Part shown: piece after piece, positions 13,563 to 23,370 of the stretch | How the letters are laid out: every line of letters starts with the position of its first letter | How positions within the stretch are numbered: position 1 is the stretch's first letter | DNA from: Bacteroidales bacterium | GTDB taxonomy: Bacteria > Bacteroidota > Bacteroidia > Bacteroidales > Muribaculaceae | DNA length: 30,527 bases | NCBI GenBank assembly: GCA_003150235.1 | Contig: QAMW01000027.1 | Span: forward strand, 94,398 to 124,924 | Reading direction: 5' to 3' | Notes under the pieces: generated by a model | Seen by the model: the letters and a program-made list of their open reading frames with translations, nothing else | What the model was told of the DNA's origin: nothing | Database searches by the model: none | Position numbers and translations under genes: made by a program

Positions 13563-16500
13563 ATGAAAAATGTAAAGAAACTATTTCGATGCATTTCTTT
13601 CCTGACGCTGTTTCTGTGCTGCGGGGCTTTGACCTCTTACGCCGACACGGTTAAAGGAACAGTGACCGACGACACAGGTGAGCCGCTGATTGGAGCCACT
13701 GTCGTCGTCAAGGGAAAACCTGCTATCGGTACAGCTACCGATTTCGATGGTAACTACGTGCTGCAGGTCCCCGATAGTAAAAAAGATGTCCTTGTCTTCT
13801 CTTACATCGGCATGTTGCCCAAGGAAGTGAGAGTGGATGGCAAGACTGTGCTGAATGTCAGCCTTAACACTAATACTGCTCAACTTGATGAAGTGGTTGT
13901 TGTGGGTTACGGTCAGCAGAAGAAAGCCTCAGTGGTGGGCGCTATCACCCAGACCACAGGTGAGGTACTCGAGCGTGCTGCCGGTGTCCATGACATCAGT
14001 GCCGCCCTTACCGGTAACCTTCCCGGTGTGATTACCGTACAGAGTTCGGGTATGCCCGGTGAGGAAAGTGCTAAAATCACCATCCGTGGTGCGAGCTCAT
14101 GGAACAATTCCGACCCCCTCGTTCTCGTCGACGGTATCGAACGCGACATGAACAGTGTCGACATCAGTTCTGTAAAATCAATCTCAGTACTTAAGGACGC
14201 ATCCGCTACCGCCGTCTATGGTGTGAAGGGTGCTAACGGTGTTGTGCTCATCACCACCAAGCGTGGTGAGGAAGGCCGTGCGAAAATTGATGTCGGTTTC
14301 ACTGCTACTTTGAAGTCTGCTTCAAAACTTCCTAACAAGCTTGACTCTTACGGCTCTCTTGACGCCCGTAACCGTGCCGTGCTTCACGAACTCGGTCTCA
14401 TGCCAAGTTCATGGTCCTATTACACTCCTTATGGTATTATGGACAAATATCGCAACCCGGCAAGCTTAGAGGAAGCAGAGCGTTATCCTAATGTCGACTG
14501 GCAGGATTATCTGTTTAAGGATTATGCAATGGCTTACAACGGAAATATCTCAATCAGCGGTGGTACAAAGTTTGTACGCTATTTCGCTGTTATCGACTTC
14601 GTGCATGAGGGCGACCTTTTCCGTAATATCGACAATGGCCGCGGTTATGACACCGGTTTCGGTTACAACCGAGTTAACGCCCGCTCTAATCTCGATTTCT
14701 CTTTGACCCCGACCACAATATTCAAGGTCAACATCGCCGGTTCTACGGGTCAGAAGCGCTCTACATGGCCTAATGACGGTAACTCATTCAACCAGAGCAA
14801 CTGGAACGACCAGCAGATATGGGCAGGTGCCTATAATATTTCACCTAATGCATTCGTCCCAGTTTATTCTGATGGTTCTTGGGGTTATTTCCCGCAGTTC
14901 AAGTCGCAAGTGGCAAACTCTGCCGAGCAGCTCGCTTTCGGTGGTGCGTTCAAGACCACACAGACTCGTATCAACACCGACTTCGTGCTTGAGCAGAATC
15001 TCGATTTCATTACTAAAGGTCTAAATTTCCGTGGTATGATTTCTTGGGACAACTATTTTGTTGAGGCTTCCCGTGGTGTAAATGACCTTTACAATACTCC
15101 GCTTCACAAATGGATTGACCCTGCTACAGGCAATGTCCAGACTGACACCCCGCAGGATAATACTACACAGTTTGACTACGCTCCTGGTACCAAATGGTCT
15201 ACTCAGGGTGGTTCGGTTCAGAACTGGAATACTGTGCGCAACCTCAACTATCAGCTTCAACTTAACTACAACCGTAGCTTCGGTCGTCACGACCTCGGCT
15301 TGACTGGTGTATGGACTCGTTCAGAGATGGCTACAGGTAGCATGATTCCTATACGTCGTGAGGACTGGGTGTTCCGTGCCACGTATAACTTCGCCGATCG
15401 CTACTTCGTAGAATACAACGGTGCCTACAACGGTTCCGAGAAATTCGGTAAGGGTTACCGCTTCGGTTTCTTCAATTCAGGTGCTATTGGTTGGCGCCCC
15501 TCACAGGAAAAATTCTGGGACGGTATCCGCAACTGGTGGGAAGAACTTAAGATACGTGCTTCTTACGGTGAAATCGGTGACGACTCCGGTGACCGCTTCC
15601 TCTATATGGACCAATGGGCTTTCGGCGGTGGTACAAAGATGCAGCAGACCGGTCAGCTCGACTCTAACGACGGTGGTCTGACTTACCCCGGCGGTAGTAT
15701 ATATACTTATTATCGTCAAAGTATGCTCGGTAACCCCGACATTCACTGGGAAAAAGTGGCTAAAATGAACCTCGGTATCGACTTCTCATTCCTTAACAAC
15801 ACTATTGCCGGTACAGTCGAGCTGTTCAAGGATAAGCGTAAGGATATCATCCTTGCCGGCGGTGACCAGGCTGTACCTACTTTCTTCGGCTTCACTCCGG
15901 CTCGCCGCAACCTTGGTAAGGCAGAGGTGAAGGGTTATGAATTCGAATTGCGTTTCACCAAGAACCTCAACCGCCACACCCGTATCTGGGCTAACGTCAG
16001 CATGACTCACGCCGCTAACAAGATTATTAGCCGCGATGATCCTAAATTCATGCCCGACTATCAGAAGCAGGCAGGTTACTACATCGGTCAGACTCACTCT
16101 CACATCAACGGCGGATTCCTCAATTCGTTTGATGAACTTTATGGTAGCCCGTCTCACGACGTGAACAACGGTGAACGCCTTCCCGGTGACTATTATATCG
16201 TTGACTTTAATGGTGACGGTGTGGTTGACGTGCGCGACTCCGCTCCTTACGGATACTCCGGCACTCCGCAGAACACTTACAATGCCACTGTCGGCTTCGA
16301 ATGGAAAGGCTTCAGCTGCTTCGTTCAGTTCTATGGAGTTACCAACGTGACCCGTGACGTTAATCTTGTCAGCTTCCAGAACCATATCGACAATGTTTAC
16401 GACATTGCTCCATGGTGGAATGGCAACGATTATTCAGGCGAGGTCACTATCCCCCGCTGGTATTCTTCGGCAAGCCCATACGCCAACGGTACGCAATATC

Positions 16501-16733
16501 TCTTCGATGGTTCTTACGTACGTCTGAAAAATGCTGAAATCGCATATACCTGGACTAACGGTTGGGTACGTTCGCTCGGTCTCAGCTTCCTGAAGGTTTA
16601 TCTCAACGGTAACAACCTCTGGGTATGGTCACGTATGTCCGATGACCGCGAGTCTAATTTCTCCGGCGGTTCTGGTTCAGGTGCTTACCCGACCATGCGT
16701 CGTTTCAATCTCGGTATTAAGTTCAATCTCTAA
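13563..16733 (+). CDS. xusA: SusC/RagA-type TonB-dependent transporter (XusA-like)
   Basis: The product has 1056 residues. A signal peptide ends near SYA (residue 27). A carboxypeptidase-D-regulatory-like domain follows (about 28-105; VKGTVTDDTGEPLIGATVVV, FDGNYVLQVP). The TonB-box region is DEVVVVGYG (109-117). The plug spans about 125-235 (LVLVDGIERDM, SISVLKDASATAVYGVKGAN, GVVLITTKRG), and the 22-strand barrel fills the rest, ending in Phe-Asn-Leu. It imports xylan oligosaccharides across the outer membrane together with the SusD partner 17 bases downstream. The symbol is assigned from the order susC-susD-susC-susD-lipoprotein-GH10, as in known xylan utilisation systems. Confidence 0.93.
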   Translation: MKNVKKLFRCISFLTLFLCCGALTSYADTVKGTVTDDTGEPLIGATVVVKGKPAIGTATDFDGNYVLQVPDSKKDVLVFSYIGMLPKEVRVDGKTVLNVSLNTNTAQLDEVVVVGYGQQKKASVVGAITQTTGEVLERAAGVHDISAALTGNLPGVITVQSSGMPGEESAKITIRGASSWNNSDPLVLVDGIERDMNSVDISSVKSISVLKDASATAVYGVKGANGVVLITTKRGEEGRAKIDVGFTATLKSASKLPNKLDSYGSLDARNRAVLHELGLMPSSWSYYTPYGIMDKYRNPASLEEAERYPNVDWQDYLFKDYAMAYNGNISISGGTKFVRYFAVIDFVHEGDLFRNIDNGRGYDTGFGYNRVNARSNLDFSLTPTTIFKVNIAGSTGQKRSTWPNDGNSFNQSNWNDQQIWAGAYNISPNAFVPVYSDGSWGYFPQFKSQVANSAEQLAFGGAFKTTQTRINTDFVLEQNLDFITKGLNFRGMISWDNYFVEASRGVNDLYNTPLHKWIDPATGNVQTDTPQDNTTQFDYAPGTKWSTQGGSVQNWNTVRNLNYQLQLNYNRSFGRHDLGLTGVWTRSEMATGSMIPIRREDWVFRATYNFADRYFVEYNGAYNGSEKFGKGYRFGFFNSGAIGWRPSQEKFWDGIRNWWEELKIRASYGEIGDDSGDRFLYMDQWAFGGGTKMQQTGQLDSNDGGLTYPGGSIYTYYRQSMLGNPDIHWEKVAKMNLGIDFSFLNNTIAGTVELFKDKRKDIILAGGDQAVPTFFGFTPARRNLGKAEVKGYEFELRFTKNLNRHTRIWANVSMTHAANKIISRDDPKFMPDYQKQAGYYIGQTHSHINGGFLNSFDELYGSPSHDVNNGERLPGDYYIVDFNGDGVVDVRDSAPYGYSGTPQNTYNATVGFEWKGFSCFVQFYGVTNVTRDVNLVSFQNHIDNVYDIAPWWNGNDYSGEVTIPRWYSSASPYANGTQYLFDGSYVRLKNAEIAYTWTNGWVRSLGLSFLKVYLNGNNLWVWSRMSDDRESNFSGGSGSGAYPTMRRFNLGIKFNL

Positions 16734-16750
16734 TAATCAAGATACCAATA

Positions 16751-18685
16751 ATGAAAAAGATATATAATTCACTAAAGGTTGCCGCCGTGGCATTTGTGAC
16801 ACTGTTCGGCTTCAGTTCTTGTGAGGATTACCTTGACAAGGATGCCGATTCGAACGTGTCGCCGGAGACGCCTTTTACCAACTTCACAAATATGCAGGGT
16901 TATGTCGAGGAAATCTACAACTGTATCCCCGATAAGGCAAAATGCTACTGGACTACTGCATGGAATCTCGGCGATGACGAAATCCAGAATCCGCAGGCCG
17001 ACGGCATCATTATCCATCGTATAGACCTCGGCGATTTCTATGCATGGCAGACCAACGACCAGTTCTGGTTCTCTGCAAAGAGCGACTGTAAGCCCACATC
17101 AACCAGCGCATTTGACCACCGTCTTTACGGCCATGGATGGTATTGCATCGCCAAGGCAAATCAGGGTCTTGAGAATATTGACAAGTATTTCACCGGTACA
17201 GAAGAAGAGAAAAACTTCATTAAGGGTCAGCTTTACTTCTTCCGCGGGTGGTGGTATTTCGAGATGATGGAATATCTCGGTGGTCTTCCCTATATCGACA
17301 AGGTGATTACAACCGATGAGGCTTCCGCGCTCAAGCGTCTCAGCTATGTCGAACTTGCCGAGAAAGTAGCCGAAGACTTCAAGAAAGCTGCCGACCTCCT
17401 CCCTGTTGATTGGGACAACACCGCTACCGGTCGCCGCACAGCCGGTAAGAATGAGCTTCGCATAAACAAGATTTGTGCGCTCTCTTATCTTGGCAAAAAC
17501 TATCTCTGGGCTGCTTCTCCCCTTATGCAACATGGCGCTCAGACCGGTGCGATCGCTTCAGGACGTACTTATCAGTATAGTGCAGAGCTTGCCGAGAAGG
17601 CTGCCGAGGCATTGGGTGAGGCTATAACTCTTATGGAGACTGAGAGCCAGCAATATGAACTCGCTTCGTTTGATTATTCCAATGTGTATGATCACACCAA
17701 GAGCGCAGGCGTGGAAAACAGCTATAGCGAGATTTTCTTCACCACCGGTCGTTCATGGTTGCAACCGGGCGGCAAGGAAGCTATTCTACGCGGTCCTTCT
17801 AACGGTTGGTCGTTCACCCGTTATAACTACAGCCGTACTTTCGGTCCTAACCCGCTTTGCGCTCAGGACAACCACATTCATCAGCCGACCGCTAACTACG
17901 TTAAAAACTATGGCATGGCTAACGGTTATCCTCTTGACGATCCTAACGGAGAATGGGATAAAACCCATCCCTTTAAAGGTCGTGACCCGCGTTTCTATCA
18001 CGATATCGTGTTTGACGGCGTGAAGTATATCAACGGTGATCCTAAGGAAGATGCTGCAATGAAATATGCCGGTCTTGCTACTGGTGGCTCTATGCGTGCT
18101 GTTGCAAACGCTTCACGTACAGGTTACTTCTATCAGAAGCTCGTGCCTCACACCTGTCAGAAATATGATGGTGCAGATGATTACGGTCCAAATCCCCACG
18201 CTTATATTCCTTACCTCCGTGTTGCTGATGTATATCTTATGTATGCCGAGGCGTGTGCTGCATGGGGTGGTCGTGAGAAGAGTGCCTCTTCTTGCCCGAA
18301 CTATACCGCTGCAAAGGCTATCGAGAAGATTCGCGCACGTGTAGGTATGCCTGGTGTTCCCGCCGAGTTTACCGGTAACAAATTTATGGATGAAGTGCGC
18401 CGCGAGCGCGCCGTCGAGCTTGCTTTCGAGGGCTTCCGCTTCAACGACCTTCAGCGCTGGTTGCTCCTCACCGAGCCTGAATACACCAAGAAGACCTCTC
18501 AGGAGTTCATCCGCATCGAAGACGAGAGCTTCTTTGCTTCTAACGATCCCGCTGAGGCACGTGTGGCAGAGTTCCATGAAGAGGAGATTCTTACCCGTAA
18601 TTTCTCTACCAAGCATTACTGGTTCCCGCTGCTCCGCAACGATACTTATATCAATGCTGACATCGAGCAGAATCCCGGATGGTAA
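16751..18685 (+). CDS. xusB: SusD/RagB-type surface glycan-binding lipoprotein (XusB-like)
   Basis: The product has 644 residues, a typical large SusD. The signal ends in a lipobox (GFSSC, Cys24), followed by EDYLDKDADSNVSPET, the usual SusD N-terminal pattern. The TPR-rich body includes GQLYFFRGWWYFEMMEYLGG, RLSYVELAEKVAEDF and YLRVADVYLMYAEACA. The C-terminal conserved block is RRERAVELAFEGFRFNDLQR (about 549-568) and the protein ends in NPGW. It forms the lid of the SusC transporter and binds xylan fragments at the cell surface. It is followed by the second susC after 33 bases. Confidence 0.94.
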   Translation: MKKIYNSLKVAAVAFVTLFGFSSCEDYLDKDADSNVSPETPFTNFTNMQGYVEEIYNCIPDKAKCYWTTAWNLGDDEIQNPQADGIIIHRIDLGDFYAWQTNDQFWFSAKSDCKPTSTSAFDHRLYGHGWYCIAKANQGLENIDKYFTGTEEEKNFIKGQLYFFRGWWYFEMMEYLGGLPYIDKVITTDEASALKRLSYVELAEKVAEDFKKAADLLPVDWDNTATGRRTAGKNELRINKICALSYLGKNYLWAASPLMQHGAQTGAIASGRTYQYSAELAEKAAEALGEAITLMETESQQYELASFDYSNVYDHTKSAGVENSYSEIFFTTGRSWLQPGGKEAILRGPSNGWSFTRYNYSRTFGPNPLCAQDNHIHQPTANYVKNYGMANGYPLDDPNGEWDKTHPFKGRDPRFYHDIVFDGVKYINGDPKEDAAMKYAGLATGGSMRAVANASRTGYFYQKLVPHTCQKYDGADDYGPNPHAYIPYLRVADVYLMYAEACAAWGGREKSASSCPNYTAAKAIEKIRARVGMPGVPAEFTGNKFMDEVRRERAVELAFEGFRFNDLQRWLLLTEPEYTKKTSQEFIRIEDESFFASNDPAEARVAEFHEEEILTRNFSTKHYWFPLLRNDTYINADIEQNPGW

Positions 18686-18718
18686 TAAGCTATTAACCTT
18701 AACCATACACAGTATAAT

Positions 18719-21544
18719 ATGATATCTAAATATAAAACCATTCTTCCGGCAGTCATGGCTATTGCCAGTGGACTTAGCTTCCCCGCCATGGCGCAGGATG
18801 AACAAGCCGACAGCATTCCGTCTACGGTACAACTTGCTTTCCGTCAGGTCGGTGCCGACGAAGTGCTCGGTGGAGTAAGTGTCCTTGATGTGGAGAACCT
18901 TCTTAAGAAGAACTATATCAACGACATCAATAACGGTACTATAAGCGGTTATGTGCCCGGCTATAACGGAAACTCGCTCTGGGGACTCGATGCCGATAAT
19001 GACGCCGGATATCTGGTGTTAATCGACGGTGTGCCGCGTGACCTTAACAATATCCCCCCGCAGGAGGTGAAAGAAATTACCTTCATGAAGGGTGCGCAGG
19101 CGGTGGTGCTTTACGGTAGCCGCGCAGCAAAGGGCGTAATCTACATCACCACAAAGCGTGGTGCTGATGCTCCTTTGAAGATTGACGCGCGTGTCAATAC
19201 CGGTTGGGCTGTGGCAAAGGCATATCCCGAATATCTCGGTGCCGCCGAATATATGACCCTGTATAACGAGGCTCGTGCCAACGACGGTCTTGCCGCTGCA
19301 TATTCGCAGGAGCAGATTTATCACACTGCCGCTCACACCAATCCTTACCGTTATCCCGATGTGAACATGTATTCGGGTGAATACCTCAAGAAGGTTTACA
19401 ACCGCACCGATGCCAACCTCGAGATTTCCGGCGGTAACGGTCGTGCCCGCTTCTACACCAACATCAACTATTTCCGTCAGGGCGATTTCGTTGATTTCGG
19501 CGAGGCAAAGAAGAATTATTCCGACCGCTTCTCTGTACGCGGTAATGTCGATGTTAACTTCTCCGACTATGTAAGCGCTTACGTTAATGCGTCGGCTACT
19601 TTCTACAATTCGCGTGGCGCTCACGGAAGCTACTGGGAGGCAGCCTCGACACTTCGTCCCAACCGTATCACTCCGCTTATACCCATAAGTATGATCGACC
19701 CTTCGGCTACAGGTGCCCTTGATCTGGTCAATACAAGCATGAACATTGTTGACGGCAATTTCCTTGCCGGTACTCAGATTGACAAGACCAATATCTTCGC
19801 CGACTATTACGCAAAGGGCTATAACAAGTTCACAAGCCGTCAGTTCCAGTTTGACACAGGTGTCAACATCGACCTGTCGATGCTTACTCCCGGCCTTTCT
19901 TTCGCCACCAAGTTTGCCGTTGACTACGCTACGAGCTATAATACTGGTTATTATAACAATTACGCTACTTTCGTGCCTGTATGGACATCTTACAACGGTA
20001 AGGAAGTGATTGGCGATGTGTCAATGGAAGGAAAAGATGAGCATTCGGGTGTTCAGAACATCAGCGACTCGCAAAGCCGTCAGACCATGAACTTCTCCGC
20101 TCAGTTTGACTACAAGCGCACATTTGCCGATCTCCATAACTTTCATGCTATGGTTGTAGGTACAGGATGGCAGCGCACCTTCTCGGGTCAATACCACCGC
20201 ACAAGCAATGTCAACCTTGGCTTTGAAGTTGACTACAACTTTGACAAGCGTTATTATGTGGACCTTGCTATCGCGGGTGTACACTCTTCAAAGCTCGCTC
20301 CGGGTCACCGTCAGGCTTGGTCGCCCTCTGCTTCTATCGGATGGCGCATCTCTCAGGAAGATTTCCTTAAGGGATCCGAGGCTGTCAATGAGTTGATGCT
20401 CTCAGCTTCTTACAGCAAGCTCCACTCCGACATGGATATCAGCGACTATTATCTGTATTCGGCAAATTATACCAACGGCGATTGGTACAGTTGGGCTGTC
20501 GGTGGTACTTCAGCCGCTTATCCCAAGCGTGGCGAAAACCTCGACCTCACATTCGTCACCCGCGAAGAGTTCAATGTAAACCTCCGTGGCGAGTTCTTCA
20601 ATCGCATGATAGGTCTCGACGCTTCATTCTTCGTAATCAAGAACGACGGTCTCCTTGTTAACAACTCCGTAAGATTCCCGTCATTCTTCTCGACCTACTA
20701 TCCCGAGGCTTCTTTCGCTCCCTACATTAATAATAATGCCAACCGTCGTACAGGTTTCGACTTCGGCGTTAATTTCAACAAGGAGTTCGGTGAGTTTGCT
20801 CTCCAGGTAGGTGTCAACGGTACTTACTATGATACCAAGGCTCTCAAGCGTGACGAAATCTATGAAAACGCCTACCAATATCGCGAAGGCAAGCCAATCG
20901 ACGGCATCTGGGGCTATCGTTGTGAAGGTTTCTTCGCTACCGATGAAGAGGCTGCCGCTGCTAACCAGCGTGCGCTCGGAGGCGGTAGGCTCCGTGCCGG
21001 TGACCTCAAGTACACCGATATAAACAACGACGGTCTTATCGATGATAATGATATAGTTTATCTCGGTCGTGGTGGATGGTATGGCGCTCCATTCGCAATG
21101 GGTGTCAATATCACTGCAAAGTACAAGGGATTCACCCTCTTCCTCCACGGGACAGGCGGTTTTGGCGGCCATGCCATCAAAAACGGTTCCTATTACTGGG
21201 TTGCTGGTGACACCAAGTATTCTGCTGAGGTGCGCGGTCGCTGGACTGAAGCCACTGCCGCAACGGCAACTTATCCGCGACTCACCACCGGTAACGGATC
21301 CAATAACTTTACTACTTCCGATTTCTGGATGTACAGCACTAACCGCTTTGACCTTGCAAAGGTTCAGCTTACTTACGATTTCCCCAAGAGCATTATTCAT
21401 GGTCCTATCGTAAATGGTTTGTCAATCTATGTCAGCGGAAGCGACCTCTTGACTATCAGCAAAAACCGCAAGATTATGGAAACTAACATCGGTTCTGCCC
21501 CGCAGTCTCGTTTCTATAACATCGGTGCCAAAGTAACTTTCTAA
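18719..21544 (+). CDS. xusC: SusC-type transporter lacking N-terminal extension (XusC-like)
   Basis: The product has 941 residues. The signal peptide ends FPAMA-Q. Unlike the first SusC, it has no carboxypeptidase-regulatory-like domain and no DEVVVVGYG TonB box. The plug begins within about 40 residues of the mature end (LVLIDGVPRDLNNIPPQEVK, VVLYGSRAAKGVIYITTKRG), and the barrel follows. It keeps the conserved SusC turns such as GDLKYTDINNDGLIDDNDI. It pairs with the SusD 12 bases downstream. A short SusC in the second pair may accept different oligosaccharides or couple to TonB through another sequence (LAFRQVGADEVLGG is the only candidate). Confidence 0.92.
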   Translation: MISKYKTILPAVMAIASGLSFPAMAQDEQADSIPSTVQLAFRQVGADEVLGGVSVLDVENLLKKNYINDINNGTISGYVPGYNGNSLWGLDADNDAGYLVLIDGVPRDLNNIPPQEVKEITFMKGAQAVVLYGSRAAKGVIYITTKRGADAPLKIDARVNTGWAVAKAYPEYLGAAEYMTLYNEARANDGLAAAYSQEQIYHTAAHTNPYRYPDVNMYSGEYLKKVYNRTDANLEISGGNGRARFYTNINYFRQGDFVDFGEAKKNYSDRFSVRGNVDVNFSDYVSAYVNASATFYNSRGAHGSYWEAASTLRPNRITPLIPISMIDPSATGALDLVNTSMNIVDGNFLAGTQIDKTNIFADYYAKGYNKFTSRQFQFDTGVNIDLSMLTPGLSFATKFAVDYATSYNTGYYNNYATFVPVWTSYNGKEVIGDVSMEGKDEHSGVQNISDSQSRQTMNFSAQFDYKRTFADLHNFHAMVVGTGWQRTFSGQYHRTSNVNLGFEVDYNFDKRYYVDLAIAGVHSSKLAPGHRQAWSPSASIGWRISQEDFLKGSEAVNELMLSASYSKLHSDMDISDYYLYSANYTNGDWYSWAVGGTSAAYPKRGENLDLTFVTREEFNVNLRGEFFNRMIGLDASFFVIKNDGLLVNNSVRFPSFFSTYYPEASFAPYINNNANRRTGFDFGVNFNKEFGEFALQVGVNGTYYDTKALKRDEIYENAYQYREGKPIDGIWGYRCEGFFATDEEAAAANQRALGGGRLRAGDLKYTDINNDGLIDDNDIVYLGRGGWYGAPFAMGVNITAKYKGFTLFLHGTGGFGGHAIKNGSYYWVAGDTKYSAEVRGRWTEATAATATYPRLTTGNGSNNFTTSDFWMYSTNRFDLAKVQLTYDFPKSIIHGPIVNGLSIYVSGSDLLTISKNRKIMETNIGSAPQSRFYNIGAKVTF

Positions 21545-21556
21545 ACTGTGTCCAAC

Positions 21557-23347
21557 ATGAAAAATATAGTTAAATATATCGCAATATCGGCTCTTATGGT
21601 TCCCATGATTTCATGCGATGACCTCTTTGAACCGGCTATTGAAAATATCAAGGACCCGAGCATGATGGAGTCTGACGCCAATTATGCCGACGCTATTCTT
21701 GGCAGCGCATACATCCTCATGCCTTTCTCCGGCTCGCCCGTCAGCGATGTGGCTACCGATGATGCCGTGTCCAACGATATCGACAATGCGTGGCTTAAAC
21801 TCGCTGGCGGTGCATGGACTTCGCGCACCGGTGTCTCTAATGACAACTGGCGTGACCGCAACGCTTCAATCCAGTATTGCAATCTTTACCTTGATCAGGT
21901 TGACAAGATTGTATTCTCTGCAAACAAGGCAGTTAACCAGATGTTCCGCGACCGTCTTAAAGGCGAGGCTCTCGGTCTGCGCGCCCTTAATATGTATTAT
22001 CTGCTCCAGAACTATGGTGGCCGTAATGCTGCAGGCGAGCTGTTAGGTGTGCCGGTTTGGCGTACGCCTTACGACTCTTTCACCGACATGAACGTGAAGC
22101 GTGAATCGTTTGCCAAGTGTATGGAATATCTTCTCTCTGATGTAGAGGAGGCTATAAAGCTTCTTCCCGAAGAGTATCGCGACGGTCTTGCAAATGACAG
22201 CGAGTTTATATCCCGCTATGTCTCGCTTTTTGAAGAAGGAAAAGTCGATGCTGCCGCAGTTGACCGTGTGTTTGGTAAAAAGACGTTCCTCCGTATGTCT
22301 GGACGCATTGCCAAGACCGTACGCGCTCAGGCTGCCCTTCTTGCCGCAAGCCCCGCGTTTGTTGACGGTTCAGGCGTTACTCCGGCTCAGGCTGCCAATT
22401 ATGCCGCTGAGGTCATTGGTCCGGCTGTCAATCTTTCCGCTACAGGTCATAAGTGGTATCTTGAGACTGGTAATGGTGACAATGCTTCTGCCAACAATGC
22501 CGAGGTTATTTGGCGCGACGGTTTCAGCGAGAACTGTGACATCGAGTCTGACAACTTCCCCCCGTCATGCTACGGAAAGGGTCGTGTAAACCCCACTCAG
22601 AATCTTGTTGATGCTTTCCCGATGGTAAACGGTTATCCTATATCTGACCGCACCAACAGCGGATATAACGCAGCCGACCCCTATTCCGGTCGCGACCCGC
22701 GTCTTGCCGAGTACATCGTCTACAATGGTCAGACCGTAGGTACCGGTAACACTACCATCAATACAGGTATTGATAGCCGTAACAATGATGGTATCAACAA
22801 GGAGTCAGGTTACTCTACTCGTACAGGTTACTATCTCCGCAAGCTTCTTCGCCAGGATGTAAATCCCAATAGTGCTAACACTATCAAGAAGATGCACTAT
22901 ACCACACGCTTCCGTTACACTCAGGTTTATCTCGCTTACGCCGAAATGGCTAACGAAGCATGGGGTCCGAAGGGTACTGGTCCTAACGCTTATAGCGCAT
23001 ACGATGTAATCAAGGCTATCCGCCAGCGTGCAGGTATCACTGGTGTTGCTGGTAACGACCAGTATCTTGACGAATGTGCTGCAAGCAAAGACAAGATGGC
23101 TGAACTTATCCGCAACGAGCGTCGCCTTGAACTGTGCTTCGAGAATGTGCGCTTCTGGGATCTCCGTCGTTGGAATGTGCCCATGACACTCCTTAACGAG
23201 ACCGCCCGTGGTATGCAGATAAACGGTGCTGCTTACACTCCGGTTGAGGTTGAGCCGCGTGTATATGACGATTTCATGCACTACGGTCCGCTGCCTTACA
23301 ACGATGTGCTTCGTTTCAGCAACCTTGAGCAGAACGCAGGATGGTAA
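21557..23347 (+). CDS. xusD: SusD-type surface lipoprotein (XusD-like)
   Basis: The product has 596 residues from the ATG at 21557, chosen over a GTG at 21548 because it opens directly into MKNIVKYIAISALMVPMISC with lipobox Cys20. SusD features include ALGLRALNMYYLLQNYGG, the TPR-like helices, RYTQVYLAYAEMANEAWG, and the C-terminal block ERRLELCFENVRFWDLRRW. It ends in NAGW. It is the lid partner of the short SusC upstream. It shares only general SusD architecture with the first SusD, so the two pairs are old paralogues rather than a recent duplication. Confidence 0.94.
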   Translation: MKNIVKYIAISALMVPMISCDDLFEPAIENIKDPSMMESDANYADAILGSAYILMPFSGSPVSDVATDDAVSNDIDNAWLKLAGGAWTSRTGVSNDNWRDRNASIQYCNLYLDQVDKIVFSANKAVNQMFRDRLKGEALGLRALNMYYLLQNYGGRNAAGELLGVPVWRTPYDSFTDMNVKRESFAKCMEYLLSDVEEAIKLLPEEYRDGLANDSEFISRYVSLFEEGKVDAAAVDRVFGKKTFLRMSGRIAKTVRAQAALLAASPAFVDGSGVTPAQAANYAAEVIGPAVNLSATGHKWYLETGNGDNASANNAEVIWRDGFSENCDIESDNFPPSCYGKGRVNPTQNLVDAFPMVNGYPISDRTNSGYNAADPYSGRDPRLAEYIVYNGQTVGTGNTTINTGIDSRNNDGINKESGYSTRTGYYLRKLLRQDVNPNSANTIKKMHYTTRFRYTQVYLAYAEMANEAWGPKGTGPNAYSAYDVIKAIRQRAGITGVAGNDQYLDECAASKDKMAELIRNERRLELCFENVRFWDLRRWNVPMTLLNETARGMQINGAAYTPVEVEPRVYDDFMHYGPLPYNDVLRFSNLEQNAGW

Positions 23348-23370
23348 ACCAATCAATCGTTAAATCCATA

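Noticed and set aside
15786..16385. Minus-strand frame of about 200 codons inside the first susC
   Set aside because: It is Val/Glu-rich from reversed codons, with no leader, motif or partner. Similar antisense frames occur throughout the G+C-richer genes here.
18719..23347. Recent duplication of the susC-susD pair
   Set aside because: The two SusC proteins differ in length and N-terminal domains, and the SusD proteins share only general family motifs. An old paired arrangement typical of xylan loci fits better.
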